Of a DNA stretch of 64,000 nt, positions 34,479-44,170 are shown one piece after another (position 1 is the first letter of the stretch; each line of letters starts with the position of its first letter). Both the position numbers and the translations under genes were made by a program. The notes beneath the pieces are model-generated. The model saw only the letters and a list, made by a program, of their open reading frames with translations. It made no database searches and was not told the origin of the DNA. The DNA comes from Sphingobium xenophagum NBRC 107872 (GTDB lineage Bacteria; Pseudomonadota; Alphaproteobacteria; Sphingomonadales; Sphingomonadaceae). The stretch is taken from NCBI RefSeq assembly GCF_000367345.1, contig NZ_BARE01000011.1, forward strand, positions 1 through 64,000. Reading direction: 5' to 3'.

Positions 34479-36878
34479 TTATCGTGCGCCAAAAGGTATG
34501 CGCAGGGTCGCACCATATGTGGCCGGGGGCGCATAGATGGAGGTGACGCCCAGAATGCCGAGGTTGAGGGCATAGGCGCGATAGGCCTTGTCGAACACAT
34601 TGCGTCCCCATGCGGTGAGCGACATGCCCGTGCCTTCGTGCCGATAGGTCAGGGACGCGTTGGTGACATTATAGGCCTTCTGCTGCGAACCCAGGCCGTT
34701 GGTCACTTCCAGATATTGATCGTCATACCATACGCCGTCGATCTGCGCGGCGATGTTGCCGCCCAGAACGTCATGGTTGTAGCGCAGCAGATAGTTGACG
34801 CTGAAGCGCGGGGCGTTTGGAAATTGTGCGCCTTTAATGGTCTTTTGCGGGAAATCGCAGCGGAACAGGCCGCCCAGATTGGTGCAATATTGACTGTCAG
34901 GCGCTCCCGGAAAAAACTCCGGTCCAAACTGGACGTCGGTCGCCGGTATGCTGTCGACCGACGATGTTTCCCATGTGCCGCCCAACACAACATCGAAATT
35001 TTTCGACGGGGACCAGAAGGCTTCCAGCTCTGCGCCCGTCGCATGGGCATTGCTGTTGAAAACATGGGGTACGCCGCCGGCAAGGGAAAAAGCCTGATAA
35101 TCATCGTAGATATAATGGAATAGGGTGCCGTTGAGGCGCAGCGATCGCCCTAGCAGGGATGTTTTGAATCCTGCTTCGAAGCTGTTGAGCGTTTCAGGCC
35201 GGTGCTGGAAATCAGCGGCTGCGATATTGGATGAAAGCGACCAGTTGCCGCCCTTGATACCCCGGTTCCAGGATGCGAACAGCAGCGTGTCTGGAGTGGC
35301 CTGAAAATTGAGGGACGCGCGGGCTGCCCAATCGCCATATTTTTCACGATTGACGCCAGGTACGACGGCCGCCAGATCCTTGTCGGTGAACAGCACGACG
35401 GGGTTGGGTTGCGGCGCGTAGGTGGGATCGCTCAGGATGTTAACATAGGCGATGGATTTATTATCTTTCGAATATCGGCCACCCAATGTCAGTGACAATC
35501 GATCCGTCAGCGTGATGTCGCCCTGAGCGAATAGCGACCAGTTTTTCGACCTGATCTTGTAAAATTGATCGACGGTCGGGACGGAGAAACCGCCATTTCC
35601 CGACACTGCCAGATCGTAGATCGGCGCGCCGGTGACGCCGTGAACGCCGTCATAGAACATGTTGAGATAATAGGCGCCAAGCTGCCATTTCAGACGGTCT
35701 GTCTCGCCCGCAAACCGCAGTTCCTGCGAAAACTGGTGAAAGTTGATCGAGGTATCGACGTTGACGATAAGGAAGGGCAGCGCATCGCCATCTTCTGCAT
35801 AGGTTTTGTCCATCTCCAGATAATTTGTGATGGATGTCAGCTTGGCCGCGCCAAGATCCCAGTTCAGTTCGGCCTGGTAGCTGTTCATCACCCGGTCGAG
35901 CCTGCCTTTGCGCTCGCCGAAATGAACCCATGGCGATGCTGCTTCGCCAGTGACACCGTTGATCACGCCATTCTGATCGTCGCTCAGGCCCGCCGCATTG
36001 GTGTTGCAATAGCCATTGTCGAGATAGACGCAGTTTTCAAACACATAGCCGCCGGTCGCGACATTATTGTCTTCGGAATGCTTGTACCAGAGGCTGAGCG
36101 TTGCATCGGGTGAAAAGTCCGCCTGGATATTGAGGCGCGCCGCCCATCCGTTTTTGCCGCCCAGATCCTGTCCGCTGCCTGGCGCGATCAGCGAACCATC
36201 GGGCGCCAGCGTGTCGCGGGACTTGATATAGCCATCGGCCTTTTCCATGCGGGCGGCGGCGCGGAAGCGCAGCCCCGGCGTGAGTTGCCCGCCGACGGCG
36301 CCTTCCAGAGACTTGCTGTCAAATCGGCCATATTCGCCCTGAACATAACCGTTCAATTCGTCACGACTGGCATCTTCGCTGAGATAATGGATCAACCCGC
36401 CAGTGGCATTGCGACCGAACAACGTACCCTGCGGTCCGCGCAGGACCTCCACACGCTTAATGTCGAACAACTGGCCCGAAATCGCGTTCATCGATGCGAT
36501 GTAGGCATTGTCCTGATAGACAGCGACCGGCGCTTCCAGATTATCGGTAAAATTGCTCTGCGATATGCCGCGCAGGCTGAAGATGGTCAGGTTCGGCGAC
36601 CAGGCATTGACGCGCAAAGAGGGGATTTGCTGCGTGATCTGCGTCGTTTCGGTGATGCCCAGGCGGTTGATCTGTTCGCCGGTAAAGGCGCTGACCGAAA
36701 TGGGAACTTTCTGCAGACTTTCACTGCGCTTGTTGGCGGTGACGACGATTTCGCCGAACAGTGCCGGCTGCGCGCCGTCATCAGTGGTTTCCTGAGCGCT
36801 AACCAGAACCGGAACGGTCAACGCCGAGCACGCCAATATCAACGAAACGCACCGCGCGGCGCGTGTCTTATTCTGCAT
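34479..36878 (-). CDS. TonB-dependent receptor at the left border of the catabolic island
   Basis: The 799-residue protein has a signal peptide (ending VLVSAQ), a TonB box (EIVVTANKRSESL), a plug (about 45-160, with IKRVEVLRGPQGTLFGRNATGG) and a barrel ending in RIPFGAR. Starting at ATG 36878 leaves nine bases after GGGAG; GTG 36884 would be too close. This VVTANKR...LRGPQGTLFGRNA subtype is greatly expanded in sphingomonads and often sits beside catabolic genes for aromatic, terpenoid or steroid compounds. It is divergent from the monooxygenase-like gene. The substrate is unknown. Confidence 0.85.
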   Translation of the reverse strand: MQNKTRAARCVSLILACSALTVPVLVSAQETTDDGAQPALFGEIVVTANKRSESLQKVPISVSAFTGEQINRLGITETTQITQQIPSLRVNAWSPNLTIFSLRGISQSNFTDNLEAPVAVYQDNAYIASMNAISGQLFDIKRVEVLRGPQGTLFGRNATGGLIHYLSEDASRDELNGYVQGEYGRFDSKSLEGAVGGQLTPGLRFRAAARMEKADGYIKSRDTLAPDGSLIAPGSGQDLGGKNGWAARLNIQADFSPDATLSLWYKHSEDNNVATGGYVFENCVYLDNGYCNTNAAGLSDDQNGVINGVTGEAASPWVHFGERKGRLDRVMNSYQAELNWDLGAAKLTSITNYLEMDKTYAEDGDALPFLIVNVDTSINFHQFSQELRFAGETDRLKWQLGAYYLNMFYDGVHGVTGAPIYDLAVSGNGGFSVPTVDQFYKIRSKNWSLFAQGDITLTDRLSLTLGGRYSKDNKSIAYVNILSDPTYAPQPNPVVLFTDKDLAAVVPGVNREKYGDWAARASLNFQATPDTLLFASWNRGIKGGNWSLSSNIAAADFQHRPETLNSFEAGFKTSLLGRSLRLNGTLFHYIYDDYQAFSLAGGVPHVFNSNAHATGAELEAFWSPSKNFDVVLGGTWETSSVDSIPATDVQFGPEFFPGAPDSQYCTNLGGLFRCDFPQKTIKGAQFPNAPRFSVNYLLRYNHDVLGGNIAAQIDGVWYDDQYLEVTNGLGSQQKAYNVTNASLTYRHEGTGMSLTAWGRNVFDKAYRAYALNLGILGVTSIYAPPATYGATLRIPFGAR

Positions 36879-37230
36879 GATCACTCACTCCCTAGATTTT
36901 TTTGTCCCCACAGCACTGCGAACAGGCAAGCTGCAAAACGAGCCGTCGTGACGCGGCAATATAAATTTACAGCAGGCGGTATTATGCTTTCATTGTTCCT
37001 AAATGGAAACAATTAATTGATCGATGGAGCCGGTTTTTCTGATTTGAGCGCTGTCAGGCAGATGAGAATGTAACATACTGAATATAGACATTAAATAATC
37101 AATCATGGACGCGCTTCATGTTGCCATCACGCAACAATCGCGAGAATTATAGCCGATTGTCAATTGAGATCGCCATGAGGTACATTGGATCAATCGTCGC
37201 AGTGATTCGCTGCCCGAAAAGGAGAGCAAC
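36879..37230. other. Divergent promoter region at the start of the catabolic island
   Basis: This AT-rich stretch of about 350 bp separates the minus-strand TonB receptor and the plus-strand monooxygenase-like gene. It contains an imperfect palindrome at 36992-37013. A strong ribosome-binding site, AAGGAGAG (37218-37225), precedes the GTG start at 37231. No gene was recognised here. Confidence 0.55.
36992..37013. promoter_or_regulatory. Imperfect palindrome in divergent promoter
   Basis: ATTGTTCC, a five-base spacer TAAAT, then GGAAACAAT: the arms are complementary apart from one inserted base. It lies about 115 bp upstream of the receptor start and 220 bp upstream of the monooxygenase-like gene. 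The protein that would bind it is unknown; a LysR gene lies 1.5 kb away. Confidence 0.35.
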
Positions 37231-38457
37231 GTGCCTCAGGTCCTGAAAGCCGCAAACGGATTATCGCAAATGCACCCTCTGGAAACCAGCATCACCCCGG
37301 ACGCCATTGTAGAGCGCGCCCGTGCGCTCGTTCCGATCTTGCAGGAGCGTGAGGCACAGGCGATCACCAACAGGCAGGTGCCGGCGGAAACCATCGCTGC
37401 GTTTCAGGAGGCCGGCTTTTTCAAGATATTACAGCCCAAACGCTATGGCGGCTATGAAATGTCACCGGCTGTCTATTGCGAGGTGGCAAAGACGCTGGCG
37501 GAGGGCTGCATGGGCAGCGCGTGGGTCTATGGCGTCGTCGCCGTTCACAACTGGCAGCTCGCCCTGTTCGATCCACAGGCCGCAGAAGATGTCTGGGGCC
37601 AGGACCAAAGCGTGCTGATCAGTTCATCCTATATGCCAACGGGGCAGGCCAGGAAGGTGGATGGTGGATATCGGTTCAGCGGTCGCTGGGCATTTTCGAG
37701 CGGGTCGGCGCATTGTTCATGGGTGATATTGGGCGCGAACATGGTTGCAGAAGGGGGGGATGGTAAAGCCGAACCCTATAATTTCCTGCTGCCGCGCAGC
37801 GACTATACTATCGTCGATACCTGGAATGTGATGGGCCTGTGCCCGACCGGAAGCAACGATATCGTTGTGGATGACGTGTTCGTCCCGGAGCATCGCGTCC
37901 TGCGCGAACGCGACATGTTCAATCTGGATTGTCCCGGACACGCGCTCAACAGCGAAGCGCTCTATGCGATTCCGTTTGCGCAGCTTTTCAACCGGACGGT
38001 TTCGACCACGTCCATAGGTTCGCTGCGACGGGCATTGAATGTGTTTGTGGAAACGACGCGCAAGAAGCGCACGACTTATACCGGATTGAGCGTGGCGAGC
38101 GATCCGACGATCCAGAAGGCGGTCGCGGACGTGAAGCTCATATTGAGCGATCTTGAGCTGCGGCTCGCGGCGGATCTGGCGGAGTTGGAAGCCAGGGCGG
38201 TAAGTGGCGACTGGCCGATCGAGCGCCGCGCGGAATTGGGCCATAGCACCACCGCCATGGTTTCGCGCTGCGTCGAAGCAATCGACAAGCTGATGCTGTT
38301 TTCGGGAGGAAAGGCGATCTATTCTGGCAATGTCGTCCAGCGCGCTTTCCTCGATATTCACTGCGCCCGCGCGCATGTCGCCAACAATCCCTATCCCTAT
38401 GCGCGCAATGTCGGCGGCCTTGCGTTCGGTTTCGACAATGATTGCATGGATTTGTGA
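37231..38457 (+). CDS. Acyl-CoA dehydrogenase-fold flavin monooxygenase, oxygenase component (HsaA/HpaB-C2-like)
   Basis: The 408-residue protein starts at GTG with AAGGAGAG upstream. The three-domain acyl-CoA dehydrogenase fold is evident: an N-terminal helical part with GFFKILQPKRYGGYEM (about 63-78), a middle domain with GGYRFSGRWAFSSGSAHCSW (about 148-167) and NDIVVDDVFVPEHRVL, and a C-terminal helical part with FLDIHCARAHVANNP. The segment order and WxFSSG motif fit group D flavin-dependent hydroxylases of phenols or related rings, rather than beta-oxidation enzymes. Such enzymes need a separate flavin reductase, and none is present in this window. The substrate is unknown. Confidence 0.75.
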   Translation: MPQVLKAANGLSQMHPLETSITPDAIVERARALVPILQEREAQAITNRQVPAETIAAFQEAGFFKILQPKRYGGYEMSPAVYCEVAKTLAEGCMGSAWVYGVVAVHNWQLALFDPQAAEDVWGQDQSVLISSSYMPTGQARKVDGGYRFSGRWAFSSGSAHCSWVILGANMVAEGGDGKAEPYNFLLPRSDYTIVDTWNVMGLCPTGSNDIVVDDVFVPEHRVLRERDMFNLDCPGHALNSEALYAIPFAQLFNRTVSTTSIGSLRRALNVFVETTRKKRTTYTGLSVASDPTIQKAVADVKLILSDLELRLAADLAELEARAVSGDWPIERRAELGHSTTAMVSRCVEAIDKLMLFSGGKAIYSGNVVQRAFLDIHCARAHVANNPYPYARNVGGLAFGFDNDCMDL

Positions 38458-38522
38458 TCGGATCAGATCAACCCCGGCTTATCCTGGCCCTGCGAGGGGC
38501 CGGATACCGAGCTGAAGTGGCG

Positions 38523-39473
38523 TCAGGATTTCAGGTCGTGCGCGAGTGCCAGCAGGGGGGCTGAAGCGTCCGGCTTGTCAGGCCGCATATTTTCACGAAC
38601 GAAATCGACGAACGCCCTGACCTTGGAAAGGGCGAAATTGCCGCGCGGGAAGATGATATGAAGCGGGATGCTTTCGCTGACCACATCGGTCAGGAGCGGT
38701 TCCAGCCGGTTCGCCGCGATGTCTTCTTCCACCAGGAAGCGAGGCAGGTAGCTGATGCCGAGACCTTGAAGCGCGGCCTCGCGCGCCATGCGAACCGAAT
38801 TGCTGGTCAGCGGGCCGCGATTGACGGTAACCGAAACATCATCGGAAAGTCGCCATTCGCCCACTTTCGAGAGATGGGTTTCAATGATGAAAGTGTGATC
38901 CTTCAGATCATGCGGCGTATGCGGCTTGCCGGTCTTGGCGAGATAGGCCGGCGCTGCGATCAAAGCCATCGGATAATCCCGAAGCAGCACATATTCAAAG
39001 CTGGAGTCAGGTGGATCGCCCATCCAGAAGGCCACGTCGAAACGACCTTTGAGCATTCCGACATGGCTGTCCGACAAGTTGAGGAACAGGCGTACGTCGG
39101 GATAGGTTTGCAGGAATCTGGGTATTATCGCCGTCAGGTCGAACAGCGAGGAAACGACGGGCGCATTGACCTTGAGATCGCCGCGAGGCTTTGACACCAT
39201 CCCGGTGATGATCTGATTTGCCTCGTTCACCTCATCGACAATTCTGGCGCAGCGCGCATACATTTCGCGTCCGGCAGGGGTCAGCGAAACGGAACGCGTC
39301 GTCCGTTCCAGCAGGCGCACGCCAATGCTTTGTTCGAGTTTGGCGATTTGGCGGCTGACGGCGGCCTTTGAATAGCCCAGCAAATTGGCGGCGTTCGAAA
39401 ACCCCCCTGTGCTTACAACGGCGGCGAACGAGATCATCGCCATCACGTTACCTAGGTCCGGTCTTTCTTCCAT
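38523..39473 (-). CDS. LysR-family transcriptional regulator
   Basis: The 316-residue protein has an N-terminal winged helix (FAAVVSTGGFSNAANLLGYSKAAVSRQIAKLEQSIG, given as two halves around residue 30) and a substrate-binding domain (about 95-300) with SNSVRMAREAALQGLGISYLP. It is divergent from the transaminase gene and lies after the monooxygenase-like gene on the opposite strand. It is the only dedicated regulator inside the island and the natural candidate to control it. Confidence 0.9.
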   Translation of the reverse strand: MEERPDLGNVMAMISFAAVVSTGGFSNAANLLGYSKAAVSRQIAKLEQSIGVRLLERTTRSVSLTPAGREMYARCARIVDEVNEANQIITGMVSKPRGDLKVNAPVVSSLFDLTAIIPRFLQTYPDVRLFLNLSDSHVGMLKGRFDVAFWMGDPPDSSFEYVLLRDYPMALIAAPAYLAKTGKPHTPHDLKDHTFIIETHLSKVGEWRLSDDVSVTVNRGPLTSNSVRMAREAALQGLGISYLPRFLVEEDIAANRLEPLLTDVVSESIPLHIIFPRGNFALSKVRAFVDFVRENMRPDKPDASAPLLALAHDLKS

Positions 39474-39682
39474 GCCTCTCCCTCTTTCATAGAGCCAGAT
39501 TAGTCAATCGGATTGCTGAAATAGGGCGAAAGCTAAAGGCGCGCTTGTTCGTAATTGTTGCGATTATGCAAAAATAATATTGTTTTGATATTCACTGTTG
39601 CGTATGCAGATGCCCATGCACGAGTGTGCGCCCACTTGAATTGCATGGCGGCGATTCGTGTTGTGGTGATCGACGGAGATTT

Positions 39683-41050
39683 ATGATGTTTGAGAAGCTT
39701 TCCCAATCCTCGCAGCGTGACGTGAGCAGCCAGTTTCATCCGTTCACATCGATCAACGATCTGAAGGCTGAAGGCACGATGATGATGGAATCGGGCTCCG
39801 GCGTGCGGGTTCGGGACATTCACGGCAAGGAATATCTTGATGGGATGGCCGGCCTTTGGTGCGTGAACCTTGGCTATGGGCGCAAGGAAATCTCCGAGGC
39901 GATTGCACGTCAAAGCGAGAAGCTTTCGTTTTTCCACACCTTCAACGGCATGAGCACGGATGTTGTGGGCGAATGCGCGGAGGCGCTGCTGGCGCGCGCG
40001 CCGGTGCCCATGTCTCGCATCTTCTTCGGTACGTCGGGAAGCGATGCGAACGAAACGCAGCTCAAGATCATCTGGGTTTACAACAATTTGCGCGGGAAGC
40101 CTGAAAAGAAGAAGGTCATTGCGCGCTGGAATGCCTATCATGGCTCCGGCGTCGCCACGGCCAGCCTGACCGGCCTGCCGGGCATGCATAATCTGTTCGA
40201 TTTGCCCAAGGGGCCGATCCTGCATGTCAGCGCCCCCTATTATTACCGAAAGGCGCCTGACGGCATGTCCGAGCGGGAATTTTCCCGCCAGCTCGCCAAG
40301 GAACTGGAAGATGTGATCGAGCGGGAAGGCGCGCATACCATCGCCGCATTTTTCGCAGAGGCCGTAATGGGCGCTGGTGGTCTCATTCCGCCGCCCGAAG
40401 GCTATTTTGAAGAGATCATGCCGATCCTCAAGAAGAATGACATTCTGCTGGTCGCGGACGAAGTGGTTTCGGGCTTTGGTCGTCTGGGCACCTATTGGGG
40501 CAGCCAGACATATGGATATGAACCCGACCTCATTACCTCCGCCAAGGGGGTGACGTCAGGCTATTTCCCCATGTCGGCCGTGTTCATTTCTCCCAAGGTT
40601 TGGGACGTTCTGGACTCCGGCGCGGACAAGATCGGCGTATTTGGCCATGGTTACACCTATTCGGCCCATCCTGTCGGCGCGGCGGCCGCGCTGGCCGCGC
40701 TCAAGCTGATCGATGAGCTCAAGGTGGTTGAAAATGTAGCCGATGTTGGCCCCTACATGATGCAGGGCTTGCGCGACCGGTTGGGCCAGCATCCCCATGT
40801 CGGCGATATTCGGGGCCAGGGCCTGATGCTGGGCATCGAACTGATGCAGGACCGTGAGACAAAGCAAATCCTGCCGCCGGAAAATCGCACCGGGCGTCAG
40901 GTTCTCAAAGCGGCGGCGCAACGGGGGCTGATCACCCGCGCATTGGGCGACACGCTTGTCTTCGCCCCGCCGCTCGTACTCACGCGTGCGGAAGCCGACG
41001 AGATCGTCGACAAATTCGCGCTGGCCGTCGACGATGTTTTGAAAGCCTGA
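39683..41050 (+). CDS. Class III aminotransferase (omega-transaminase type)
   Basis: The 455-residue PLP enzyme has the PLP-phosphate region FGTSGSDANETQ (about 115-126), the Asp of LLVADEVVSGFGR (about 255-267) and the Schiff-base lysine in ITSAKGV (Lys288). It resembles beta-alanine/omega-amine:pyruvate transaminases. Starts ATG 39683 and 39686 are both possible; GGAG at 39675-39678 is spaced better for 39686. A longer frame to 39626 lacks a ribosome-binding site. Next to aldehyde dehydrogenases, it could deaminate a terminal amine to an aldehyde. This suggests a nitrogen-bearing substrate or intermediate, which is inference. Confidence 0.9.
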   Translation: MMFEKLSQSSQRDVSSQFHPFTSINDLKAEGTMMMESGSGVRVRDIHGKEYLDGMAGLWCVNLGYGRKEISEAIARQSEKLSFFHTFNGMSTDVVGECAEALLARAPVPMSRIFFGTSGSDANETQLKIIWVYNNLRGKPEKKKVIARWNAYHGSGVATASLTGLPGMHNLFDLPKGPILHVSAPYYYRKAPDGMSEREFSRQLAKELEDVIEREGAHTIAAFFAEAVMGAGGLIPPPEGYFEEIMPILKKNDILLVADEVVSGFGRLGTYWGSQTYGYEPDLITSAKGVTSGYFPMSAVFISPKVWDVLDSGADKIGVFGHGYTYSAHPVGAAAALAALKLIDELKVVENVADVGPYMMQGLRDRLGQHPHVGDIRGQGLMLGIELMQDRETKQILPPENRTGRQVLKAAAQRGLITRALGDTLVFAPPLVLTRAEADEIVDKFALAVDDVLKA

Positions 41051-41113
41051 TCGCATAACGGCCGTCCAGACTTTCTGGGCGGCCCGTTCACTAAACCTTG
41101 GGAATGGGGCGAC

Positions 41114-42298
41114 ATGGAGCTTAACACGGCGATTTCGGGCCTGGGCGCTGCGGAACAAGGCGCGGAACGCCTGACCAGAGGCGGACTGATTTCTGCAATA
41201 TTGCTTGGGCTGGTCGGCGCGGTCGTGATTTTCGTGACGCCCGGTTTCCTGGCGGTAATAGCGCAGAAAACCGGGTTTAACGACGACCAGCTGGGTTATC
41301 TGGCGGCCTGGGACATCAACGCCATGGGCGTGACGATCGGCCTCAGCACATTTGCTTTGTCCAGAGTGCCCTGGCGTGTGGCCGTAGGTCTTGGCCTGGC
41401 GCTCATAATAAGCGGAAATATTTTAACGGCAGCCGTTGTCAGTTTTCCGGCCATGGCCGCCGCGCGGGTCGTGGCCGGGGCAGGGGAAGGAATTGCGATA
41501 GGCTTTGCCTTTGCAGCTTTGGGCCGCGCGAAAAATCCGGATCGGGCGTTTGCCATATATCTGGTGACCGGCGCCGCATTGAGCTCGCTGTTTCTCTACT
41601 TTCTTCCCGCGTTGATGGCGATGTTCGCGCCAAGCACCATTTTCATCGCCAATGCAGGGCTTACGGCTCTCGTGCTGCTCTCGCTACGGGCCTTTCCCGA
41701 CGGCAGCAAGGATGAGCCGGACATATTCGCGGCGGGCGGCGGCAAGCTGGACCTGCGGGTGGCATCCGGCGCGCTTGTCGGCGTGTTTCTGCTCTTCTTC
41801 GCCATGGGCGGGGTGTGGAGCTATGCCGAGCGCATCGGCCAGTTGAGCCGTTTGACGGACAACGCCATTGCCAGCGGGCTGTCCATTGGAACCATGGCGG
41901 GCGTCGTCGGGGCAGGGCTGGCAGGTGTCCTGCCGCGCCGCTGGGGACGGAGCTGGCCGTTGATATTCAGCGGGTTGATCGGCACCATCAGCTTTCTGTT
42001 GTTCCGCGACCAGGTTTCGAGCACGGCCTATATCCTGGCCTGTGCGATGATGTTGTTCAGCTGGAATTTCGCGCAGCCGCTTTTGTCAGGAATATGCTCG
42101 GAAGCCTGCAAACGCGGACGCGTGGTGTGCGCAATGGCGTCGATCCAGACATTTGGCACGGGGCTGGGCCCCGCTGCTGCGGCGGCTAGCCTGATCACGG
42201 GATCTTTTGCGGTCATGATCTATGCCGCAAGTCTCATATTGGCGCTCAGCATCATTGTCACAATTTCGACTGCACAATGGGGACGCAGCCCCGCATGA
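41114..42298 (+). CDS. MFS transporter
   Basis: The 394-residue protein has 12 hydrophobic segments and short loops, with no large soluble part. It lies 63 bp after the transaminase on the same strand and is followed by a hairpin, so the two probably form a short unit. It would carry the island's substrate or a breakdown product across the inner membrane. I cannot assign a subfamily. Confidence 0.8.
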   Translation: MELNTAISGLGAAEQGAERLTRGGLISAILLGLVGAVVIFVTPGFLAVIAQKTGFNDDQLGYLAAWDINAMGVTIGLSTFALSRVPWRVAVGLGLALIISGNILTAAVVSFPAMAAARVVAGAGEGIAIGFAFAALGRAKNPDRAFAIYLVTGAALSSLFLYFLPALMAMFAPSTIFIANAGLTALVLLSLRAFPDGSKDEPDIFAAGGGKLDLRVASGALVGVFLLFFAMGGVWSYAERIGQLSRLTDNAIASGLSIGTMAGVVGAGLAGVLPRRWGRSWPLIFSGLIGTISFLLFRDQVSSTAYILACAMMLFSWNFAQPLLSGICSEACKRGRVVCAMASIQTFGTGLGPAAAAASLITGSFAVMIYAASLILALSIIVTISTAQWGRSPA

Positions 42299-42371
42299 GG
42301 GAGATGGCGGGCATATAGTCCCGCATAACGACGCGCCGATGCGTTGCGATCATCGTCCGACGGTTGAAAAC

Positions 42372-42395
42372 GGGCTGCCCCTCTCAGGGCAGCCC
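42372..42395. terminator. Hairpin between convergent genes
   Basis: A perfect 9-bp stem, GGGCTGCCC/GGGCAGCCC with a 6-base loop, lies between the MFS gene (plus) and the SDR gene (minus). T-runs on both sides are short. Confidence 0.7.
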
Positions 42396-42403
42396 ATTGC
42401 CGT

Positions 42404-43207
42404 TTAGAGGAATATGGCGCGCGACAGGCCGCCGTCGACGGCGATCGATTCGCCCGTGATCCCGCTGCCCAGATTGGAGCACAGGAACACGATCGGATCG
42501 GCTACTTCTTCCACTTCGAGCATGCGTTTCAGCGCGGCCGGATCACCGGCTTCGCGCGCGACGATCGCATCGACCGTGGTGCCTTCCTCGGCCGCCATTT
42601 CGGCGAACCATTCCTCGATATGTTCGGTCCGGGTGACGCCGGGGTGAATGATGTTCACCGTGATGCCATCCTTGCCCACTTCGTCCGACAGCGTCTTTGT
42701 GAAATGGACGAGCGCTGTATTGCGCATGCCCGACAGCGCTTCGGTGCAGCGCGCGGTCAACCCGCCAACATTGACGATCCGTCCCCAGCCAGCCTTGCGC
42801 ATGTAAGGGACGCACGCCTTTGCCGTGCGGAAATAGCCGAACAATTTTGTATTGAGGTCCAGCATGAGCGCATCTTCGTCCGCTTCCTCAATGGCATTGC
42901 GCACCAGTCCGCCCGGCGCTGCGGCGCAATTCACCAATATGTGAACGGCACCGAATTTTTCCACTGCGATATCGACAAGCGCCTGAACCGATTCCTTGGA
43001 CGTGGTGTCGGTTGGAACCGCGATGATCTCGCCACCTGTTTCGTCACGCAATTGCTGCGCTGCCGCTTCAAGCTTCGAAGCGGTACGCGCAGCGATCACT
43101 ACCTTGACGCCGGCAAGCGCCAGCTTGCGCGCCGTTTCCTTGCCAATGCCAACGCCACCCCCTGTGATGACGGCAACCTTGCCTTCAATACCAAGTTTCA
43201 AATTCAT
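42404..43207 (-). CDS. SDR-family protein lacking the canonical Ser-Tyr-Lys
   Basis: The 267-residue Rossmann protein has the NAD(P) motif TGGGVGIG (15-22), NCAAAP (93-98) and a typical C-terminal ESIAVDGGLSRA. Where YxxxK is expected it reads SGMRN (159-163), and the Ser of the active site is replaced in NVGGL (146-150). It may therefore not be a normal dehydrogenase; lyase, isomerase or cyclohydrolase-like use of the fold is possible. It is coupled to the hydratase gene by an ATGA overlap. A second SDR at 50437 has the same substitutions. Confidence 0.8.
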   Translation of the reverse strand: MNLKLGIEGKVAVITGGGVGIGKETARKLALAGVKVVIAARTASKLEAAAQQLRDETGGEIIAVPTDTTSKESVQALVDIAVEKFGAVHILVNCAAAPGGLVRNAIEEADEDALMLDLNTKLFGYFRTAKACVPYMRKAGWGRIVNVGGLTARCTEALSGMRNTALVHFTKTLSDEVGKDGITVNIIHPGVTRTEHIEEWFAEMAAEEGTTVDAIVAREAGDPAALKRMLEVEEVADPIVFLCSNLGSGITGESIAVDGGLSRAIFL

Positions 43208-44004
43208 AACGACTGGTCCTTCTCGTCTGACGGAATGAGGGAGATACGGGCCGCAGGTGCGCCGTCGAAGCTGACGCTTATAGTGTCTCCTGCGAAAATC
43301 TCGGTCGCGCCGGTCGTGGTGCCCGATGCGATCAACTGTTCTTTCTTCAAATTGTCATTTTCGTTTTCGCGCAACCAGTTGGCCAGCCAGACGACAGCAT
43401 CAAGCGGGTTGCCCAAAACTCTTGCGGTCGAGCCTTCGACAGGCGCCTCGTCATTGCGGCTGAGCTTGGCTGGCATATCGGCAAACCTGTCTTCCCACTG
43501 CGACGACAGTTTGCCGCCGAGCACAAGGCCGTAGGCATTGACATTGTCGGCGATCAGCAGGGGCAGCGATTGGTGATCGTCGGTAAAACGGGAAAAGACG
43601 ATCTCGATGCCGGTATAAATCCCCTTGAGCGCCGCGCAGATGTCGGCCCGTGTATAGGGCCTGTCCACCACCGGCAGATCGCTGCCCATTTCGAACACCA
43701 GTTCTGCCTCCGCATATATTTCCGGCACGACCGCGAAAATCTGGCTGCGGTCCGAAAATATCGCGCTGGCCGGAAGGCGACCCACGGTTGGCTCGGCAGC
43801 GCCGAACGCGTCCTGCGGGGCCTTGCCGGTCAGGCCCAGTTTCCACACCATGATGGGTTGACCAGTCCGGGCGTGGATTCTGCGCTGAATGGCATACGCC
43901 TCGTCAACGCTCGGAAATTGCTGGGGCAGGGGCGTCGACATTCGCCTTTCCCCGGTGGCCGCGAGCAGTGCCCTTTCAAGATCGAAATTGTTGTCCTGCA
44001 CCAT
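43204..44004 (-). CDS. 2-keto-4-pentenoate hydratase-family protein
   Basis: The 266-residue protein is of the MhpD/fumarylacetoacetate-hydrolase-like hydratase group: QRRIHARTGQPIMVWKLGLTGKAPQ (about 40-64, in two parts around the conserved KxGLT), EAELVFEMG and DNVNAYGLVLG. ATG 44004 with AAGGAA upstream gives the normal family length; a longer frame to 44052 is less likely. Such enzymes add water to 2-hydroxypenta-2,4-dienoate in meta-cleavage pathways or decarboxylate oxalocrotonate. A partner aldolase is not seen in the window. Confidence 0.85.
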   Translation of the reverse strand: MVQDNNFDLERALLAATGERRMSTPLPQQFPSVDEAYAIQRRIHARTGQPIMVWKLGLTGKAPQDAFGAAEPTVGRLPASAIFSDRSQIFAVVPEIYAEAELVFEMGSDLPVVDRPYTRADICAALKGIYTGIEIVFSRFTDDHQSLPLLIADNVNAYGLVLGGKLSSQWEDRFADMPAKLSRNDEAPVEGSTARVLGNPLDAVVWLANWLRENENDNLKKEQLIASGTTTGATEIFAGDTISVSFDGAPAARISLIPSDEKDQSL

Positions 44005-44170
44005 GATTCCTTCGGTCTGAACGTCTTTGGCATTGTCGTGCATATGCAACAAATAATCTGATAAATCTATAATTGTTTACATTGTGTCGATCCGCTATTA
44101 GATGGATGGAATCGCTCAGGCGTCAAGGCGCCGCGGGCAGAACAGGTTTCAGCAATTGAGGGTCAAGGCC

